A stretch of 64,000 bases of DNA. Source: Rahnella inusitata (GTDB taxonomy: Bacteria; Pseudomonadota; Gammaproteobacteria; Enterobacterales; Enterobacteriaceae). Position 1 is the stretch's first letter, and each line of letters starts with the position of its first letter. The translations under genes were made by a program, and so were the position numbers. The stretch spans positions 1-64,000 of the forward strand of contig NZ_JYDE01000015.1 in NCBI RefSeq assembly GCF_003263515.1, written 5' to 3'. Positions 8,181-16,771 of this stretch are shown piece after piece. Under the pieces are notes generated by a model that saw only the letters and a program-made list of their open reading frames with translations, was not told where the DNA came from and did no database searches.

Positions 8181-10322
8181 GTGCTCTCTATTGCACCAGG
8201 TTTAAGGCGTTACGCCTATAACAGCAATGTTCTTTATCACATCAGGATTTTCATTGCTCTGGCGGGTGCCGCAGCGGTGCCATGGTGGTTAGGTCAGACT
8301 ACGCTGACCATACCCCTGACGCTGGGCGTGGTTGCCGCAGCGCTCGCCGACCTCGACGACCGGCTGGCTGGCCGTCTGCGCAATTTGCTGATTACGCTGG
8401 TGTGTTTTTTTATTGCATCGGCTTCAATAGAGCTGCTCTTCCCCCATCCGTGGCTGTTTGCGCCCGGCCTGATGCTCTCAACCTGCGGATTCATTTTGCT
8501 GGGCGCACTCGGTCAGCGCTACGCCACTATCGCGTTTGGCGCGTTACTGATTGCGATTTACACCATGCTTGGCACCAGTATGTACCATATCTGGTATCAG
8601 CAACCGCTGCTCCTGCTGGCAGGTGCCATATGGTATAACTTGCTGACTCTTGCCGGGCATTTGATCTACCCTATCCGCCCCCTTCAGGATCAGATTTCCC
8701 GCTGTTTCACTCAGCTGGCCGCCTATCTGGAAGCCAAGGCGACCTTGTTCGACCCCGATCAGGAAGACAATAATCAGCAGCTGGTGGAACTCGCGATGGC
8801 CAACGGGCAGTTGGTTGCCACGCTGAACCAGACCAAAAATACGCTGCAAACCCGCCTGAAAGGTGACCGTGGGCAGAAAGGCACGCGCCGCACGCTGCAT
8901 TACTATTTTGTCGTGCAGGATATTCACGAGCGCGCCAGTTCTTCCCATGTGAAATACCTGAAACTCAGTGAACAGTTCCACCACAGCGACATCCTGTTTC
9001 GCTTCCAACGCCTGATGAGTATGCAAGCGCGCGCCTGTTCTCAACTTTCACAGTGCATTCTTTATCGTCAGCCCTACTCGCACAACAGCCAGTTCGAGCG
9101 TGCCTTTGCGCGACTCGAAGAAGCGCTAAAACGCCTGGAAGCGCAGGGGGATCATCGGGAAATGTTACAGGCATTGCGTCATCTTTTACGCAACCTGCAT
9201 GCGATCGATGCACAGCTGGCAAACATTGAGTCAGAGCAGTCAGAACCTGAGAATCATTCCGGCAAGAGTCCTTTTGCCGAAGATCGGTTAACCGGACTGG
9301 ATGATATCTGGCTGCGCATTTCGCGGCATTTTACGCCGCAGTCGGTGCTGTTTCGCCACGCCATTCGCATGTCCGTCGTACTCTTTGTCGGATATGTGTT
9401 TATTCAGGTAAGCGGAATGAATCACGGATACTGGATTTTGCTGACCAGCCTGTTTGTTTGTCAGCCCAACTATAGCGCGACGCGTCGTCGTTTAGCGCTG
9501 AGGATTATCGGCACACTGGCCGGTATCGCGATCGGTATTCCGATCCTGTATTTCGTCCCTTCCGTTGACGGTCAGATGATCCTGATTGTCATCAGTGGAC
9601 TGTTATTCTTCGCATTTCGTACCGTGCAATATGCGCAGGCCACCATGTTTATCACCCTATTGGTGTTGTTGTGTTTCAATTTGCTGGGCGAAGGTTTCGA
9701 AGTGGCCATACCGCGTATTATCGATACGGTGATTGGCTGTGGGATTGCGTGGGCGGCAGTGACCTATATCTGGCCTGACTGGAAATTCCGCCAGATTGAC
9801 AAAGTGGTCAGCAAAACCTTTGAAGCTAACTGCCGCTATCTGGATGCTATTTTGGTCCAATATCATCAGGGCAAAGATAACAGCCTGGATTACCGTCTGG
9901 CACGTCGTGATGCGCACAACTGCGATGCCGAATTGGCTTCCGTGGTCTCCAACATGAGCTCAGAGAAAAATAACGATCCTGCTACGCTCGAAGCTGCGTT
10001 CAGACTGTTATGCCTCAATCACACCATGCTGAGCTACATTTCAGCACTCGGTGCGCACCGGGAAAAACTTGAAGATACGGAAACACTTCGCCTGCTCGAT
10101 GATGCGGCATGTTGTGTGGATGGTGCTCTCAATCATATGCCGACAGAAACAGACCGGATTCAGCGTGCGCTTAATCATCTGACTGCGCGGATCCAATTAC
10201 GAACGACAGAATCCGACAGTAAAGAACAGCTCGTACTGCAGCAGATTGGTTTGCTGGTGGCTCATTTACCTGAGCTCACCAGCCTGAACAACAAAATTCT
10301 GCCCGGACAAAGTCATCTCTGA
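8181..10322 (+). CDS. yccS: FUSC-family inner-membrane protein YccS
   Basis: A 713-residue protein with two sets of about five transmembrane helices (about residues 20-160 and 395-525). Each precedes a cytoplasmic helical domain, the layout of the fusaric-acid-resistance (FUSC/AaeB-like) family. GMNHGYWILLTSLFVCQPNYSATRRR marks the second membrane block. It matches E. coli YccS along its length. The transported substrate is unknown. It ends 19 bases from the convergent tfoX. Confidence 0.93.
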   Translation: MLSIAPGLRRYAYNSNVLYHIRIFIALAGAAAVPWWLGQTTLTIPLTLGVVAAALADLDDRLAGRLRNLLITLVCFFIASASIELLFPHPWLFAPGLMLSTCGFILLGALGQRYATIAFGALLIAIYTMLGTSMYHIWYQQPLLLLAGAIWYNLLTLAGHLIYPIRPLQDQISRCFTQLAAYLEAKATLFDPDQEDNNQQLVELAMANGQLVATLNQTKNTLQTRLKGDRGQKGTRRTLHYYFVVQDIHERASSSHVKYLKLSEQFHHSDILFRFQRLMSMQARACSQLSQCILYRQPYSHNSQFERAFARLEEALKRLEAQGDHREMLQALRHLLRNLHAIDAQLANIESEQSEPENHSGKSPFAEDRLTGLDDIWLRISRHFTPQSVLFRHAIRMSVVLFVGYVFIQVSGMNHGYWILLTSLFVCQPNYSATRRRLALRIIGTLAGIAIGIPILYFVPSVDGQMILIVISGLLFFAFRTVQYAQATMFITLLVLLCFNLLGEGFEVAIPRIIDTVIGCGIAWAAVTYIWPDWKFRQIDKVVSKTFEANCRYLDAILVQYHQGKDNSLDYRLARRDAHNCDAELASVVSNMSSEKNNDPATLEAAFRLLCLNHTMLSYISALGAHREKLEDTETLRLLDDAACCVDGALNHMPTETDRIQRALNHLTARIQLRTTESDSKEQLVLQQIGLLVAHLPELTSLNNKILPGQSHL

Positions 10323-10341
10323 TAAGCATGCCCCGTGCGAG

Positions 10342-10995
10342 TCAACTAGCTGCGACGTTATGTGTATTTTGTCGTTGCTGCTCCAGCTGCTCTTGCTGAT
10401 GGTTGTACCACTGAGTTAACAACTCACGGGATGCCATTGGCAGAGCCGCTTCATGAAAGCCCAGAATTGCGCCTTCAAGGGCCATCAATATGTTGATACT
10501 CAGATCCTTTTTGACTGCGCAGAGCTTTTCATACGTCACGCACGCCCCTTGCAGGCGAAGATCATCTGAGTTTTCGATACCCACTTCCCACAGCATTCTT
10601 TCTAATGCCAGCGTCAGATTGGGTAAGTCTTTGAGCCGCCCGGCTTCGTTGTTTTTTCGTCTGTCGATATCACGCTGCATTCCTCGCAGAGAAAGCATTG
10701 CCATCCGACGCAATGCTCTGGGCTTCTCCCACTGGGCTTTACTCACCTTAAAATAACGGAGCAGGACGGCCATCCCGCGTTTACGATAAATCAGCCTTTC
10801 CATGCCCTGCTCACAAAAATACTGTTCGGTTTCTTGGCTCGCACGCAGATACAGTTCACCGTCTGAGACCAGGGCAAACATCACGCGATTAGCCGATAAA
10901 CTGTACCCTCCAAACTGGGAGCGGGCGCGAATATTACCTAATGAAGCGAAGAGTTCCATACATTGAAGAATACGTTTTTTTGACTGAGTTATCAT
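10342..10995 (-). CDS. tfoX: TfoX/Sxy-family competence regulator
   Basis: A 217-residue protein with the two TfoX domains: an N-terminal part (about 10-95, FGGYSLSANRVMFALVSDGELYLRA) and a C-terminal helix-hairpin-helix-like part (about 115-200, LKDLPNLTLALERMLWEVGI). It matches E. coli Sxy. Sxy works with CRP at CRP-S sites to switch on DNA-uptake genes. A CRP-S-like site upstream fits the autoregulation known in E. coli. A likely target, comEC, lies in the same window. Confidence 0.92.
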   Translation of the reverse strand: MITQSKKRILQCMELFASLGNIRARSQFGGYSLSANRVMFALVSDGELYLRASQETEQYFCEQGMERLIYRKRGMAVLLRYFKVSKAQWEKPRALRRMAMLSLRGMQRDIDRRKNNEAGRLKDLPNLTLALERMLWEVGIENSDDLRLQGACVTYEKLCAVKKDLSINILMALEGAILGFHEAALPMASRELLTQWYNHQQEQLEQQRQNTHNVAAS

Positions 10996-11070
10996 TGCGT
11001 TATCCTTTTCATATTAATTCCATACACCCCATTTATGGGTTAGCTAAACAGCTAAAATCAAAATACGCAA

Positions 11071-11086
11071 TGCGACGCATCCCGCC
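11071..11086. promoter_or_regulatory. Candidate CRP-S site upstream of tfoX
   Basis: TGCGA-CGCATC-CCGCC matches the CRP-S core TGCGA-N6-TCGCA at 8 of 10 positions, with one half-site perfect. The centre is about 83 bases upstream of the tfoX start codon, so a class II promoter would leave a leader of about 40 bases. No convincing -10 was seen, which limits confidence. Confidence 0.42.
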
Positions 11087-11151
11087 AAATACAAAATGCA
11101 TTTGCAGCCTGTTACCTTCGAAATTTGCGAGATATCTTGGAAAAAATTGGG

Positions 11152-11180
11152 TTGATCTTTGTTCATCGCCAGAGTACTGT
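11152..11180 (+). promoter_or_regulatory. sulA promoter
   Basis: -35 TTGATC (11152-11157), a 17-base spacer, and -10 TACTGT (11175-11180), which is the first half of the LexA box. As I recall it, the E. coli sulA promoter has the same two hexamers and the same overlap with the operator, so LexA directly blocks RNA polymerase. Confidence 0.85.
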
Positions 11181-11194
11181 ACATTCATACAGTA
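11175..11194 (+). promoter_or_regulatory. LexA (SOS) box of sulA
   Basis: TACTGTACATTCATACAGTA contains CTGT-N8-ACAG and fits the 20-base SOS box consensus with symmetric outer arms. It overlaps the -10 of the sulA promoter and lies 20 bases before the start codon. This is one of the clearest regulatory sites in the window. Confidence 0.95.
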
Positions 11195-11214
11195 ACTCAC
11201 TGGGGTACATCACT

Positions 11215-11721
11215 ATGCGAACTCAACAACATGCAAATCATCATTTTAGTCAGCTTGCTTTGCCGGTAAGTCATCCACAGGTAAATACGTCTGCATCCCT
11301 GAATAATGGTCTGATCACTGAGTTCGTCTATAGTGCGAGCCAACCTGCTTTTGCCCAGTTATTGCTGCCTCTGCTTCAACATCTCGGCACACAGTCCCGC
11401 TGGTTGTTATGGCTTACGCCACAACAAAAACTGAGTCGTGTTTGGTTGTCTCAATCGGGCTTACCTGTCGATAAAATGGTTCAGGTGAATCAAATTACGG
11501 CAATGTCGACAGTAGATGCGATGGAAAAAGCGCTGCAAACAGGAAATTACAGCGTGGTGTTGGGATGGCTACCCGAATTGAACGATATGGAGAGAGAAAG
11601 ACTGCAAATTGCAGCACGTCAGGGAGGGGCTTACGGGTTCATTATGAAGCCAACAAATGAGCAAAGTTCAGCCAATGGACATCACTCAACAGTAAAAATT
11701 CACTCTTCTGTATATCATTAG
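11215..11721 (+). CDS. sulA: SOS cell-division inhibitor SulA
   Basis: The protein has 168 residues. The conserved core [27 protein letters not shown] (about 40-67) and [13 protein letters not shown] are typical of SulA, which binds FtsZ and halts septation during DNA damage. The C-terminus KIHSSVYH keeps the terminal Tyr-His recognised by Lon in E. coli. The N-terminal 35 residues are variable, as in other species. The start at 11215 follows a GGGG ribosome site. An in-frame codon at 11125 would lie upstream of the promoter. Confidence 0.93.
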   Translation: MRTQQHANHHFSQLALPVSHPQVNTSASLNNGLITEFVYSASQPAFAQLLLPLLQHLGTQSRWLLWLTPQQKLSRVWLSQSGLPVDKMVQVNQITAMSTVDAMEKALQTGNYSVVLGWLPELNDMERERLQIAARQGGAYGFIMKPTNEQSSANGHHSTVKIHSSVYH

Positions 11722-12077
11722 TTCAAATTAGGAATGTTCTGATGAAAATAATACGGAACTTAGTGATTTGTGCTGGAACAAGCGCCAAAGCCAGTAAAAA
11801 CGGGCATTCCTGACGCAGATATCCTCCAAGTTTTGTCAACAAAAGGTCAAACACGTTAAGAAATGTGTACATTTTTCCCTTTTTTTCCACGGTGTTAACA
11901 CTTCAAGCTTGTAAGTTTCGCGCCACGTTGTAGACTTTACAACGCCAAGGTTGCTCTATAATGCCAACGTAAAGTGGCAAGTTCCTAATTGACGCAATAA
12001 CCTTGGCGTAAGGATTTTAACCAAGGGCTTACAGCTTAAAGCTCAATTGCCTATTTGGATGATAACGAGGCGCAAAA
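11722..12077 (+). promoter_or_regulatory. sulA-ompA intergenic region with ompA promoter and long leader
   Basis: The first about 200 bases show no gene and no clear terminator. A -10 TATAAT lies at 11957-11962, preceded by GTTGTAGACTTTACA, a stretch that resembles the E. coli ompA promoter as I recall it; the best -35 is TTTACA at 11936-11941. Transcription from about 11969 gives a leader of about 110 bases. It ends in GATAACGAGGCGCAAAA before the ATG, the same ribosome-site block that MicA pairs with in E. coli ompA. MicA control is therefore likely but inferred. Confidence 0.65.
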
Positions 12078-13154
12078 ATGAAAAAGACAGCTATCGCATT
12101 AGCAGTGGCACTGGCAGGTTTCGCTACCGTAGCGCAAGCCGCCCCTAAAGATAACACCTGGTATACCGGTGGTAAATTGGGCTGGTCCCAATACCATGAC
12201 ACTGGTTTCGCAAATGCTTACGAAGGTATCGGCAACGGCCCTACCCACGAAAGCCAACTGGGTGCAGGTGCGTTCTTGGGTTACCAAGCGAACCAATACC
12301 TGGGCTTTGAAATGGGATATGACTGGCTTGGTCGCATGCCTTCTAAAGGCAGCGTAAACAACGGCGCGTTCAAAGCACAAGGCGTTCAGCTGGCTGCTAA
12401 ACTGAGCTACCCACTGACTGACGAACTGGACATCTACACCCGTCTGGGTGGTATGGTTTGGCGTGCAGACTCTAAAGGTAACTTCAACAATGGCGCAGCT
12501 GGCCGCATCAGCGACCACGACACCGGTGTTTCTCCACTGGCAGCCGTTGGTCTTGAATACGCAGTTACCAAAAACTGGGCTACCCGTCTGGATTACCAGT
12601 GGGTTAACAACATTGGTGACGCAGCTACTGTTGGCGCACGTCCTGATAACGGCATGCTGGCTGTGGGTGTTTCTTACCGTTTCGGTCAAGATGAAGCCGC
12701 TGCTCCAGTTGTTGCTCCAGCACCAGCACCAGCTCCAGTTGTAGAGACTAAGAAATTCACTCTGAAATCTGACGTTCTCTTCAACTTCAACAAAGCGACT
12801 CTGAAACCAGAAGGCCAACAGGCTCTGGATCAGCTGTACAGCCAGTTGAGCTCAATCGATCCTAAAGACGGTTCTGTTATCGTTCTGGGTTACACCGACC
12901 GTATCGGTTCAGAACAATACAACCAGAAACTGTCTGAGCAACGTGCTCAGAGCGTAGTAGATTACCTGGTATCTAAAGGTATCCCTGCTAACAAGATCTC
13001 TGCACAAGGCCAGGGTAAATCTAACCCAGTTACTGGTTCTACCTGTGACTCCGTTAAAGGCCGTGCTGCTCTGATCGACTGCCTGGCACCAGACCGTCGT
13101 GTAGAAATCGAAGTTAAAGGCTACAAAGATACTGTTACTCAGCCACAGGCTTAA
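12078..13154 (+). CDS. ompA: Outer-membrane protein A
   Basis: The protein has 358 residues. A signal peptide (1-21, ending AQA) is followed by an eight-stranded beta-barrel (about 22-200). An Ala-Pro-rich hinge ([11 protein letters not shown]) leads to a C-terminal peptidoglycan-binding OmpA domain (about 225-350) with the conserved [16 protein letters not shown] region and a cysteine pair (STCDS, LIDCLA). It is slightly longer than the 346-residue E. coli protein, mainly in the surface loops. OmpA anchors the outer membrane to the cell wall and serves as a phage receptor. Codon use is strongly biased, as expected for an abundant protein. Confidence 0.98.
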   Translation: MKKTAIALAVALAGFATVAQAAPKDNTWYTGGKLGWSQYHDTGFANAYEGIGNGPTHESQLGAGAFLGYQANQYLGFEMGYDWLGRMPSKGSVNNGAFKAQGVQLAAKLSYPLTDELDIYTRLGGMVWRADSKGNFNNGAAGRISDHDTGVSPLAAVGLEYAVTKNWATRLDYQWVNNIGDAATVGARPDNGMLAVGVSYRFGQDEAAAPVVAPAPAPAPVVETKKFTLKSDVLFNFNKATLKPEGQQALDQLYSQLSSIDPKDGSVIVLGYTDRIGSEQYNQKLSEQRAQSVVDYLVSKGIPANKISAQGQGKSNPVTGSTCDSVKGRAALIDCLAPDRRVEIEVKGYKDTVTQPQA

Positions 13155-13184
13155 TAACACTCTTTAGCTTTTACTACAGATATC

Positions 13185-13212
13185 AAAAACCCCGCCAAGG
13201 CGGGGTTTTTTT
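13185..13212 (+). terminator. Rho-independent terminator of ompA
   Basis: AAAACCCCGC-CAAG-GCGGGGTTTT followed by more T: a 10-bp perfect stem with a tetraloop and a long T-tract about 30 bases after the ompA stop. The A-tract on the other side means it could also work for transcripts from matP, which converges on it. Confidence 0.95.
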
Positions 13213-13291
13213 ATGTCTTATTTTTATGACTGAAGGTGGATTTTGGTTCAGCAACTTCAGTATTATTCATGACACACTAATGATGAGCAGA

Positions 13292-13750
13292 TTAGCTGTC
13301 TTGTTTGCCCAGAATCTGCTGCAAATCTTCTTTCAGTGAAGACATCTGATTAGCGTATTTCTCTTTACGTTCAGCGTCTTCGAGCAGTTGAATAATTGTA
13401 TCGGATAACGTCGCACCACGTCGTTGCGCAAGCCCAGCCAAACGCTGCCAGACCAGAAACTCAAGATCGATGGACTTCTTACGGGTGTGCTGATGTTCGG
13501 CGTTGAAATGGCGTTTGCGGCGCGCACGAATAGTTTGTTTGAGACGATTTTCCAGTGCCGGATTCATATTGTTAGCAATCCAGTCCATGACCTTCACCGG
13601 CTCACTTTCCAGACTGAGAAGTTGATTCACCGATTCCTGGGCAGCGCTGTTCTCTAAATGGCGGGTGATCCGCTCACCTTCCCGGTGTTTTTTGACCAGA
13701 TACTTCCATTTCCAACCACTTTCCAGATTTTCCAGTTGCTGATATTTCAT
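13292..13750 (-). CDS. matP: Ter macrodomain organiser MatP
   Basis: A 152-residue protein with the MatP four-helix N-terminal region ([26 protein letters not shown]-type start). This is followed by a ribbon-helix-helix DNA-binding segment ([24 protein letters not shown], about 90-113) and a C-terminal coiled coil (about 125-150). MatP binds matS sites, compacts the Ter macrodomain, and links it to the divisome through ZapB. A matS-like sequence occurs 2.7 kb away at 16424. Confidence 0.96.
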   Translation of the reverse strand: MKYQQLENLESGWKWKYLVKKHREGERITRHLENSAAQESVNQLLSLESEPVKVMDWIANNMNPALENRLKQTIRARRKRHFNAEHQHTRKKSIDLEFLVWQRLAGLAQRRGATLSDTIIQLLEDAERKEKYANQMSSLKEDLQQILGKQDS

Positions 13751-13960
13751 CGTGAACTCTTATGTGACCACGTAACTTTACTAAGCATAACAGCTTTGTT
13801 TCATTTTTCACTGCAAATAAACCCGCATATTTTGTTTGTTTTTTGCGCACCCGTTCAGCAATGTGCAGTAACTCGAATTCGGTCGTGACTCTCATTGTAT
13901 GCAGCAGTGTTTATTCTTGTATAATCGCACTTTCCCTTTTTATAGAAAACAGCTAACACA

Positions 13961-15727
13961 TTGACCAATAACCGACTTGACTGGCAGCTTTTACTGCCCG
14001 ACTCCGCGCCTTACGAGGCAATCTTTGCAACGGCTGCCCAGTTAGCCCCTGTCGATTTCGCTGGAACTCAGCCTCGGCTGGAAAATGGTTTAACGCTGTT
14101 TTGTCATCCCCGCTCGCGCCCCCGCTTTATGATCCTTAAAGCGCAAGAAAATCGCGAGTATCTTTCCCGTATCTCCAATGTGGTCAGCGATCTGGTGCCT
14201 GAGCCGGATGACATCGTCGGGAACCGCTATCATATTGAAGGTAACAAGGTGACATTGCTGGCGGCTAAATCGGCAGAAGATCCCTTTGCAGCCAAGTTTA
14301 CCTGCCAGTACCGCGAATGGATTGAACCTGAACAGCTGTTTGGCTGCGTCCGTGTGTATAAAGACCAGATCCAGCTTGAACCAGGTCTGGTGCATAACAT
14401 CAACGGTGGCGTGCTGGTATTGTCGATTCGCAGCCTGCTCGCTCAGCCACTGATGTGGTTACGTCTGAAGCAGATGATTACTGAAGGGCAATATCATTGG
14501 GTATCACCTGATGAAACACGCCCTTTGCCCGCGACCATTCCGCCGATGCCGTTGGATATCCGCGTGATTCTGGTCGGTGATCGTCTGTCTCTGGGAGATC
14601 TCAGCGATATGGAACCGGAGCTGATGGATTCTTCCATCTACGGTGAATTCGAAGCTGACCTGCCACTGACCGAACTGAGCGACATGGAAACCTGGTGTGG
14701 ATATGTCAATACGCTGGCGGATGAGCTGGAAGTCCCACGACTTGCTGCGGATGCGTGGCCAGAGTTTCTGAAAATAGCAATCCGGCAGAGTACCGATCAG
14801 GGCAGCCTGACATTAGACCCGGTATGGCTGAATATGCAACTTAGCGAAGCGGCTCTCTACAATGAAGACGAGCTTCTGAGCGCTAAGGCGTTAGAAGCGG
14901 CGTCCAATGCCCGCGCATGGCGTGAGAGCTATTTGCAGGAACGCATGCAGGATGAAATTGAGCTGGGGCAGATCCGCATTGAAACCGAAGGTGAAGTCGT
15001 CGGTCAGATCAACGGCCTCTCCGTTCTGGAATATCCAGGGCACCCGAGGGCGTTAGGTGAACCTTCACGCATTAGTTGTGTCGTACACACCGGCGACGGC
15101 GAATTTACTGATGTCGAACGTAAAGCGGAACTGGGCGGTAATCTTCATGCCAAAGGTATGATGATCATGCAGGCCTTTTTGATATCCGAGTTAGAGCTCG
15201 ACCAGCCACTGCCCTTCTCCGCCTCGATTGTGTTTGAGCAGTCTTACGGAGAAGTGGATGGCGACAGCGCCTCCCTTGCTGAACTTTGCGCATTGATCAG
15301 TGCGCTCTCGATGCAGCCGATTAACCAGCAAATTGCGGTGACTGGCTCTGTCGATCAGTTTGGGAACGTGCAACCTATTGGTGGCGTTAATGAGAAAATC
15401 GAAGGTTTCTTCGAAGTTTGTCAACGTCGCGGTTTGACCGGTAAGCAAGGGGTCATTCTGCCAACCAGCAACGTGCGTAACTTGTGTCTGCATCCGCAGG
15501 TTCTTGACGCCGTTCGCGAAGGCCAGTTTCATTTATGGGCAGTAGACAACGCAGCCGAAGCGCTGCCAATCCTGACCGGACTGATTTACTCAAACGAAGG
15601 GGAAGGTGAAGAAGAGCGCCCGAGTTTGTTGGGGTTGATTCAGCAGCGCATTGCGCTGGCAACATCGCAAGGTGGCCCGCGTTATCCCTGGCCTCTTCGC
15701 TGGTTGAACTGGTTTAATCACAGCTGA
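13961..15727 (+). CDS. lonH: Lon-like protease LonH (YcbZ)
   Basis: A 588-residue protein, near the 586 of E. coli YcbZ. Its N-terminal part is a degenerate AAA-like region without a clear Walker A. The C-terminal Lon protease domain (about 355-560) has the catalytic Ser in VDGDSASLAEL and the catalytic Lys in GGVNEKIEGFF. It is presumed an ATP-independent Lon-type peptidase; substrates are unknown. The only start giving the family N-terminus is TTG at 13961 (MTNNRLDW), with a weak ribosome site, so expression is probably low. Its stop codon is inside the fabA FadR operator. Confidence 0.9.
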   Translation: MTNNRLDWQLLLPDSAPYEAIFATAAQLAPVDFAGTQPRLENGLTLFCHPRSRPRFMILKAQENREYLSRISNVVSDLVPEPDDIVGNRYHIEGNKVTLLAAKSAEDPFAAKFTCQYREWIEPEQLFGCVRVYKDQIQLEPGLVHNINGGVLVLSIRSLLAQPLMWLRLKQMITEGQYHWVSPDETRPLPATIPPMPLDIRVILVGDRLSLGDLSDMEPELMDSSIYGEFEADLPLTELSDMETWCGYVNTLADELEVPRLAADAWPEFLKIAIRQSTDQGSLTLDPVWLNMQLSEAALYNEDELLSAKALEAASNARAWRESYLQERMQDEIELGQIRIETEGEVVGQINGLSVLEYPGHPRALGEPSRISCVVHTGDGEFTDVERKAELGGNLHAKGMMIMQAFLISELELDQPLPFSASIVFEQSYGEVDGDSASLAELCALISALSMQPINQQIAVTGSVDQFGNVQPIGGVNEKIEGFFEVCQRRGLTGKQGVILPTSNVRNLCLHPQVLDAVREGQFHLWAVDNAAEALPILTGLIYSNEGEGEEERPSLLGLIQQRIALATSQGGPRYPWPLRWLNWFNHS

Positions 15728-15738
15728 TCGGAGTTGTT
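15722..15738 (+). promoter_or_regulatory. FadR operator of fabA
   Basis: AGCTGATCGGAGTTGTT matches the FadR 17-mer consensus (AACTGGTCNGACCTGTT type) at most positions, and closely resembles the E. coli fabA FadR site as remembered. FadR activates fabA when acyl-CoA is absent. The site overlaps the last codons and stop of lonH (stop at 15725-15727). Confidence 0.7.
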
Positions 15739-15739
15739 C

Positions 15740-15757
15740 AGCTTACAGCTGTAAGCT
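15740..15757 (+). promoter_or_regulatory. FabR operator of fabA
   Basis: AGCTTACAGCTGTAAGCT is a perfect 18-base palindrome. It fits the FabR pattern AGCnTACAnnTGTnnGCT known from fabA and fabB, and lies immediately after the FadR site and 38 bases before the fabA ATG. FabR represses unsaturated fatty acid synthesis. The palindrome is visible; assignment to FabR rests on motif and context. Confidence 0.75.
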
Positions 15758-15795
15758 AATCTTCGCCCTTCATTAAAATAAGGCTTACATAGAAC

Positions 15796-16314
15796 ATGGT
15801 AGATAAACGCGATTCCTATACGAAAGAAGACCTCATAGCTTCCGGCCGCAGTGAACTCTTCGGCGCTGGCGGTCCTCCGTTACCGTCAGGCAACATGCTG
15901 ATGATGGATCGCATCGTCAAGATGCAAGAAGATGGTGGCACCCATGGCAAAGGCTATGTAGAAGCTGAGCTGGATATCAATCCGGACCTGTGGTTCTTCG
16001 GCTGCCACTTCATCGGTGACCCGGTGATGCCTGGTTGTCTGGGTCTGGACGCCATGTGGCAGTTAGTGGGCTTCTACCTGGGCTGGCTCGGTGGCGAAGG
16101 CAAAGGCCGCGCCCTCGGTGTCGGCGAGGTGAAATTCACCGGTCAGGTTCTGCCAACGGCTAAAGTGGTGACTTATCGCCTGAACTTCAAGCGCGTCATC
16201 AACCGTAAACTGATCATGGGCGTCGCCGATGGTGAAGTACTGGTTGACGGTGTGGTGATCTACACCGCAACCGATCTGAAAGTCGGTCTGTTCAAGGACG
16301 CTGCTGCGTTCTAA
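15796..16314 (+). CDS. fabA: 3-hydroxydecanoyl-ACP dehydratase/isomerase
   Basis: A 172-residue hot-dog-fold enzyme, the same length as E. coli FabA and nearly identical in the core. Catalytic His71 ([14 protein letters not shown]) and Asp85 (GLDAMWQ) are present. It dehydrates 3-hydroxydecanoyl-ACP and isomerises trans-2 to cis-3-decenoyl-ACP, the branch point to unsaturated fatty acids. It has its own promoter region with adjacent FadR and FabR operators. An AAGG ribosome site lies upstream, and a strong terminator follows. Confidence 0.98.
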   Translation: MVDKRDSYTKEDLIASGRSELFGAGGPPLPSGNMLMMDRIVKMQEDGGTHGKGYVEAELDINPDLWFFGCHFIGDPVMPGCLGLDAMWQLVGFYLGWLGGEGKGRALGVGEVKFTGQVLPTAKVVTYRLNFKRVINRKLIMGVADGEVLVDGVVIYTATDLKVGLFKDAAAF

Positions 16315-16337
16315 ACGTTTAATACCGCGTTTGACAG

Positions 16338-16369
16338 AACGGCGAGCCTGTAAGGTTCGCCGTTTTTTT
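16338..16369 (+). terminator. Rho-independent terminator of fabA
   Basis: A 12-bp stem (AACGGCGAGCCT / AGGTTCGCCGTT, one G-T pair), a 3-base loop and seven T residues, 24 bases after the fabA stop. Confidence 0.93.
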
Positions 16370-16423
16370 ATGCCTGATGATTTTGTTTTTATTATTTTTA
16401 TTGAGAACACTTTGACGGGAATC

Positions 16424-16436
16424 GTGACTGCGTCAC
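16424..16436. other. matS-like site
   Basis: GTGACTGCGTCAC has both perfect 5-base arms of the MatP target GTGACRNYGTCAC. Its only departure is T in place of purine at position 6. It lies between the convergent fabA and rmf terminators, a non-coding position typical of structural sites. The matP gene itself is 2.7 kb away. Function is inferred from motif only. Confidence 0.5.
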
Positions 16437-16451
16437 CCGGGCCCTACAAAC

Positions 16452-16476
16452 GAAAACCTCCGCGCGCAGCGGAGGT
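16452..16476 (-). terminator. Rho-independent terminator of rmf
   Basis: On the minus strand ACCTCCGC-TGCGC-GCGGAGGT is followed by TTTTCG: an 8-bp GC-rich stem with a 5-base loop and a short T-tract, 28 bases after the rmf stop. Confidence 0.85.
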
Positions 16477-16503
16477 CGTTCCTTATTCTGACAGAGCTGT
16501 CGC

Positions 16504-16671
16504 TTAAGCGTTTACAGCCCTGACCTCCATGGCTTGTCGCCAACCCCCGAGCCAATGTGATCGGGCATCTAATGATTGGTAGGGGCAAATCTCTTTTGAG
16601 CGCCCGCCGATACCTGCTTGGTAACCACGTGATTGTGCCCGTTCCAGGCGATCGCGTTTTTGTCTCTTCAT
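16504..16671 (-). CDS. rmf: Ribosome modulation factor
   Basis: A 55-residue protein translated by hand from the minus strand. It begins MKRQKRDRLERAQSRGYQAG and contains GGRSKEICPYQ and HWLGGWRQAME. Length and sequence match E. coli Rmf. Rmf binds 70S ribosomes in stationary phase and, with HPF, forms inactive 100S dimers. It is highly basic. An AAGG ribosome site lies five bases before the ATG. It sits between fabA and pqiC as in E. coli, with its own promoter and a structured leader. Confidence 0.96.
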   Translation of the reverse strand: MKRQKRDRLERAQSRGYQAGIGGRSKEICPYQSLDARSHWLGGWRQAMEVRAVNA

Positions 16672-16699
16672 GCCTTATATCCCTCATTTATTCAGGTCT

Positions 16700-16738
16700 A
16701 GGTGGAAAGAAAACAGTGGTACGCTTCTGCGTCCACCT
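16700..16738 (-). ncRNA. Structured 5' leader of rmf
   Basis: In the minus-strand transcript an outer stem AGGTGG / CCACCT (16738-16733 with 16705-16700) can enclose an inner hairpin ACGC-AGAA-GCGT. A competing form pairs GTGG with the nearer CCAC (16719-16716). The predicted start point falls at or within the outer stem, so the mRNA would begin in a hairpin. Such 5'-terminal structures are known to lengthen mRNA half-life. Effect here is inference. Confidence 0.45.
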
Positions 16739-16742
16739 CTAA

Positions 16743-16771
16743 CAAATAGCCGTTATCGCAAACGAGGTCAA
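16743..16771 (-). promoter_or_regulatory. rmf promoter candidate
   Basis: On the minus strand: -35 TTGACC (16771-16766), a 17-base spacer, -10 TATTTG (16748-16743). Transcription would start near 16737 and give a leader of about 65 bases. Hexamers and spacing are visible. Growth-phase or ppGpp control is known for E. coli rmf but not demonstrable here. Confidence 0.6.

Noticed and set aside
16433-16687. 84-codon minus-strand ORF over rmf
   Set aside because: It is another frame of the rmf region. The rmf frame at 16504-16671 gives a perfect 55-residue Rmf with its own ribosome site and terminator.
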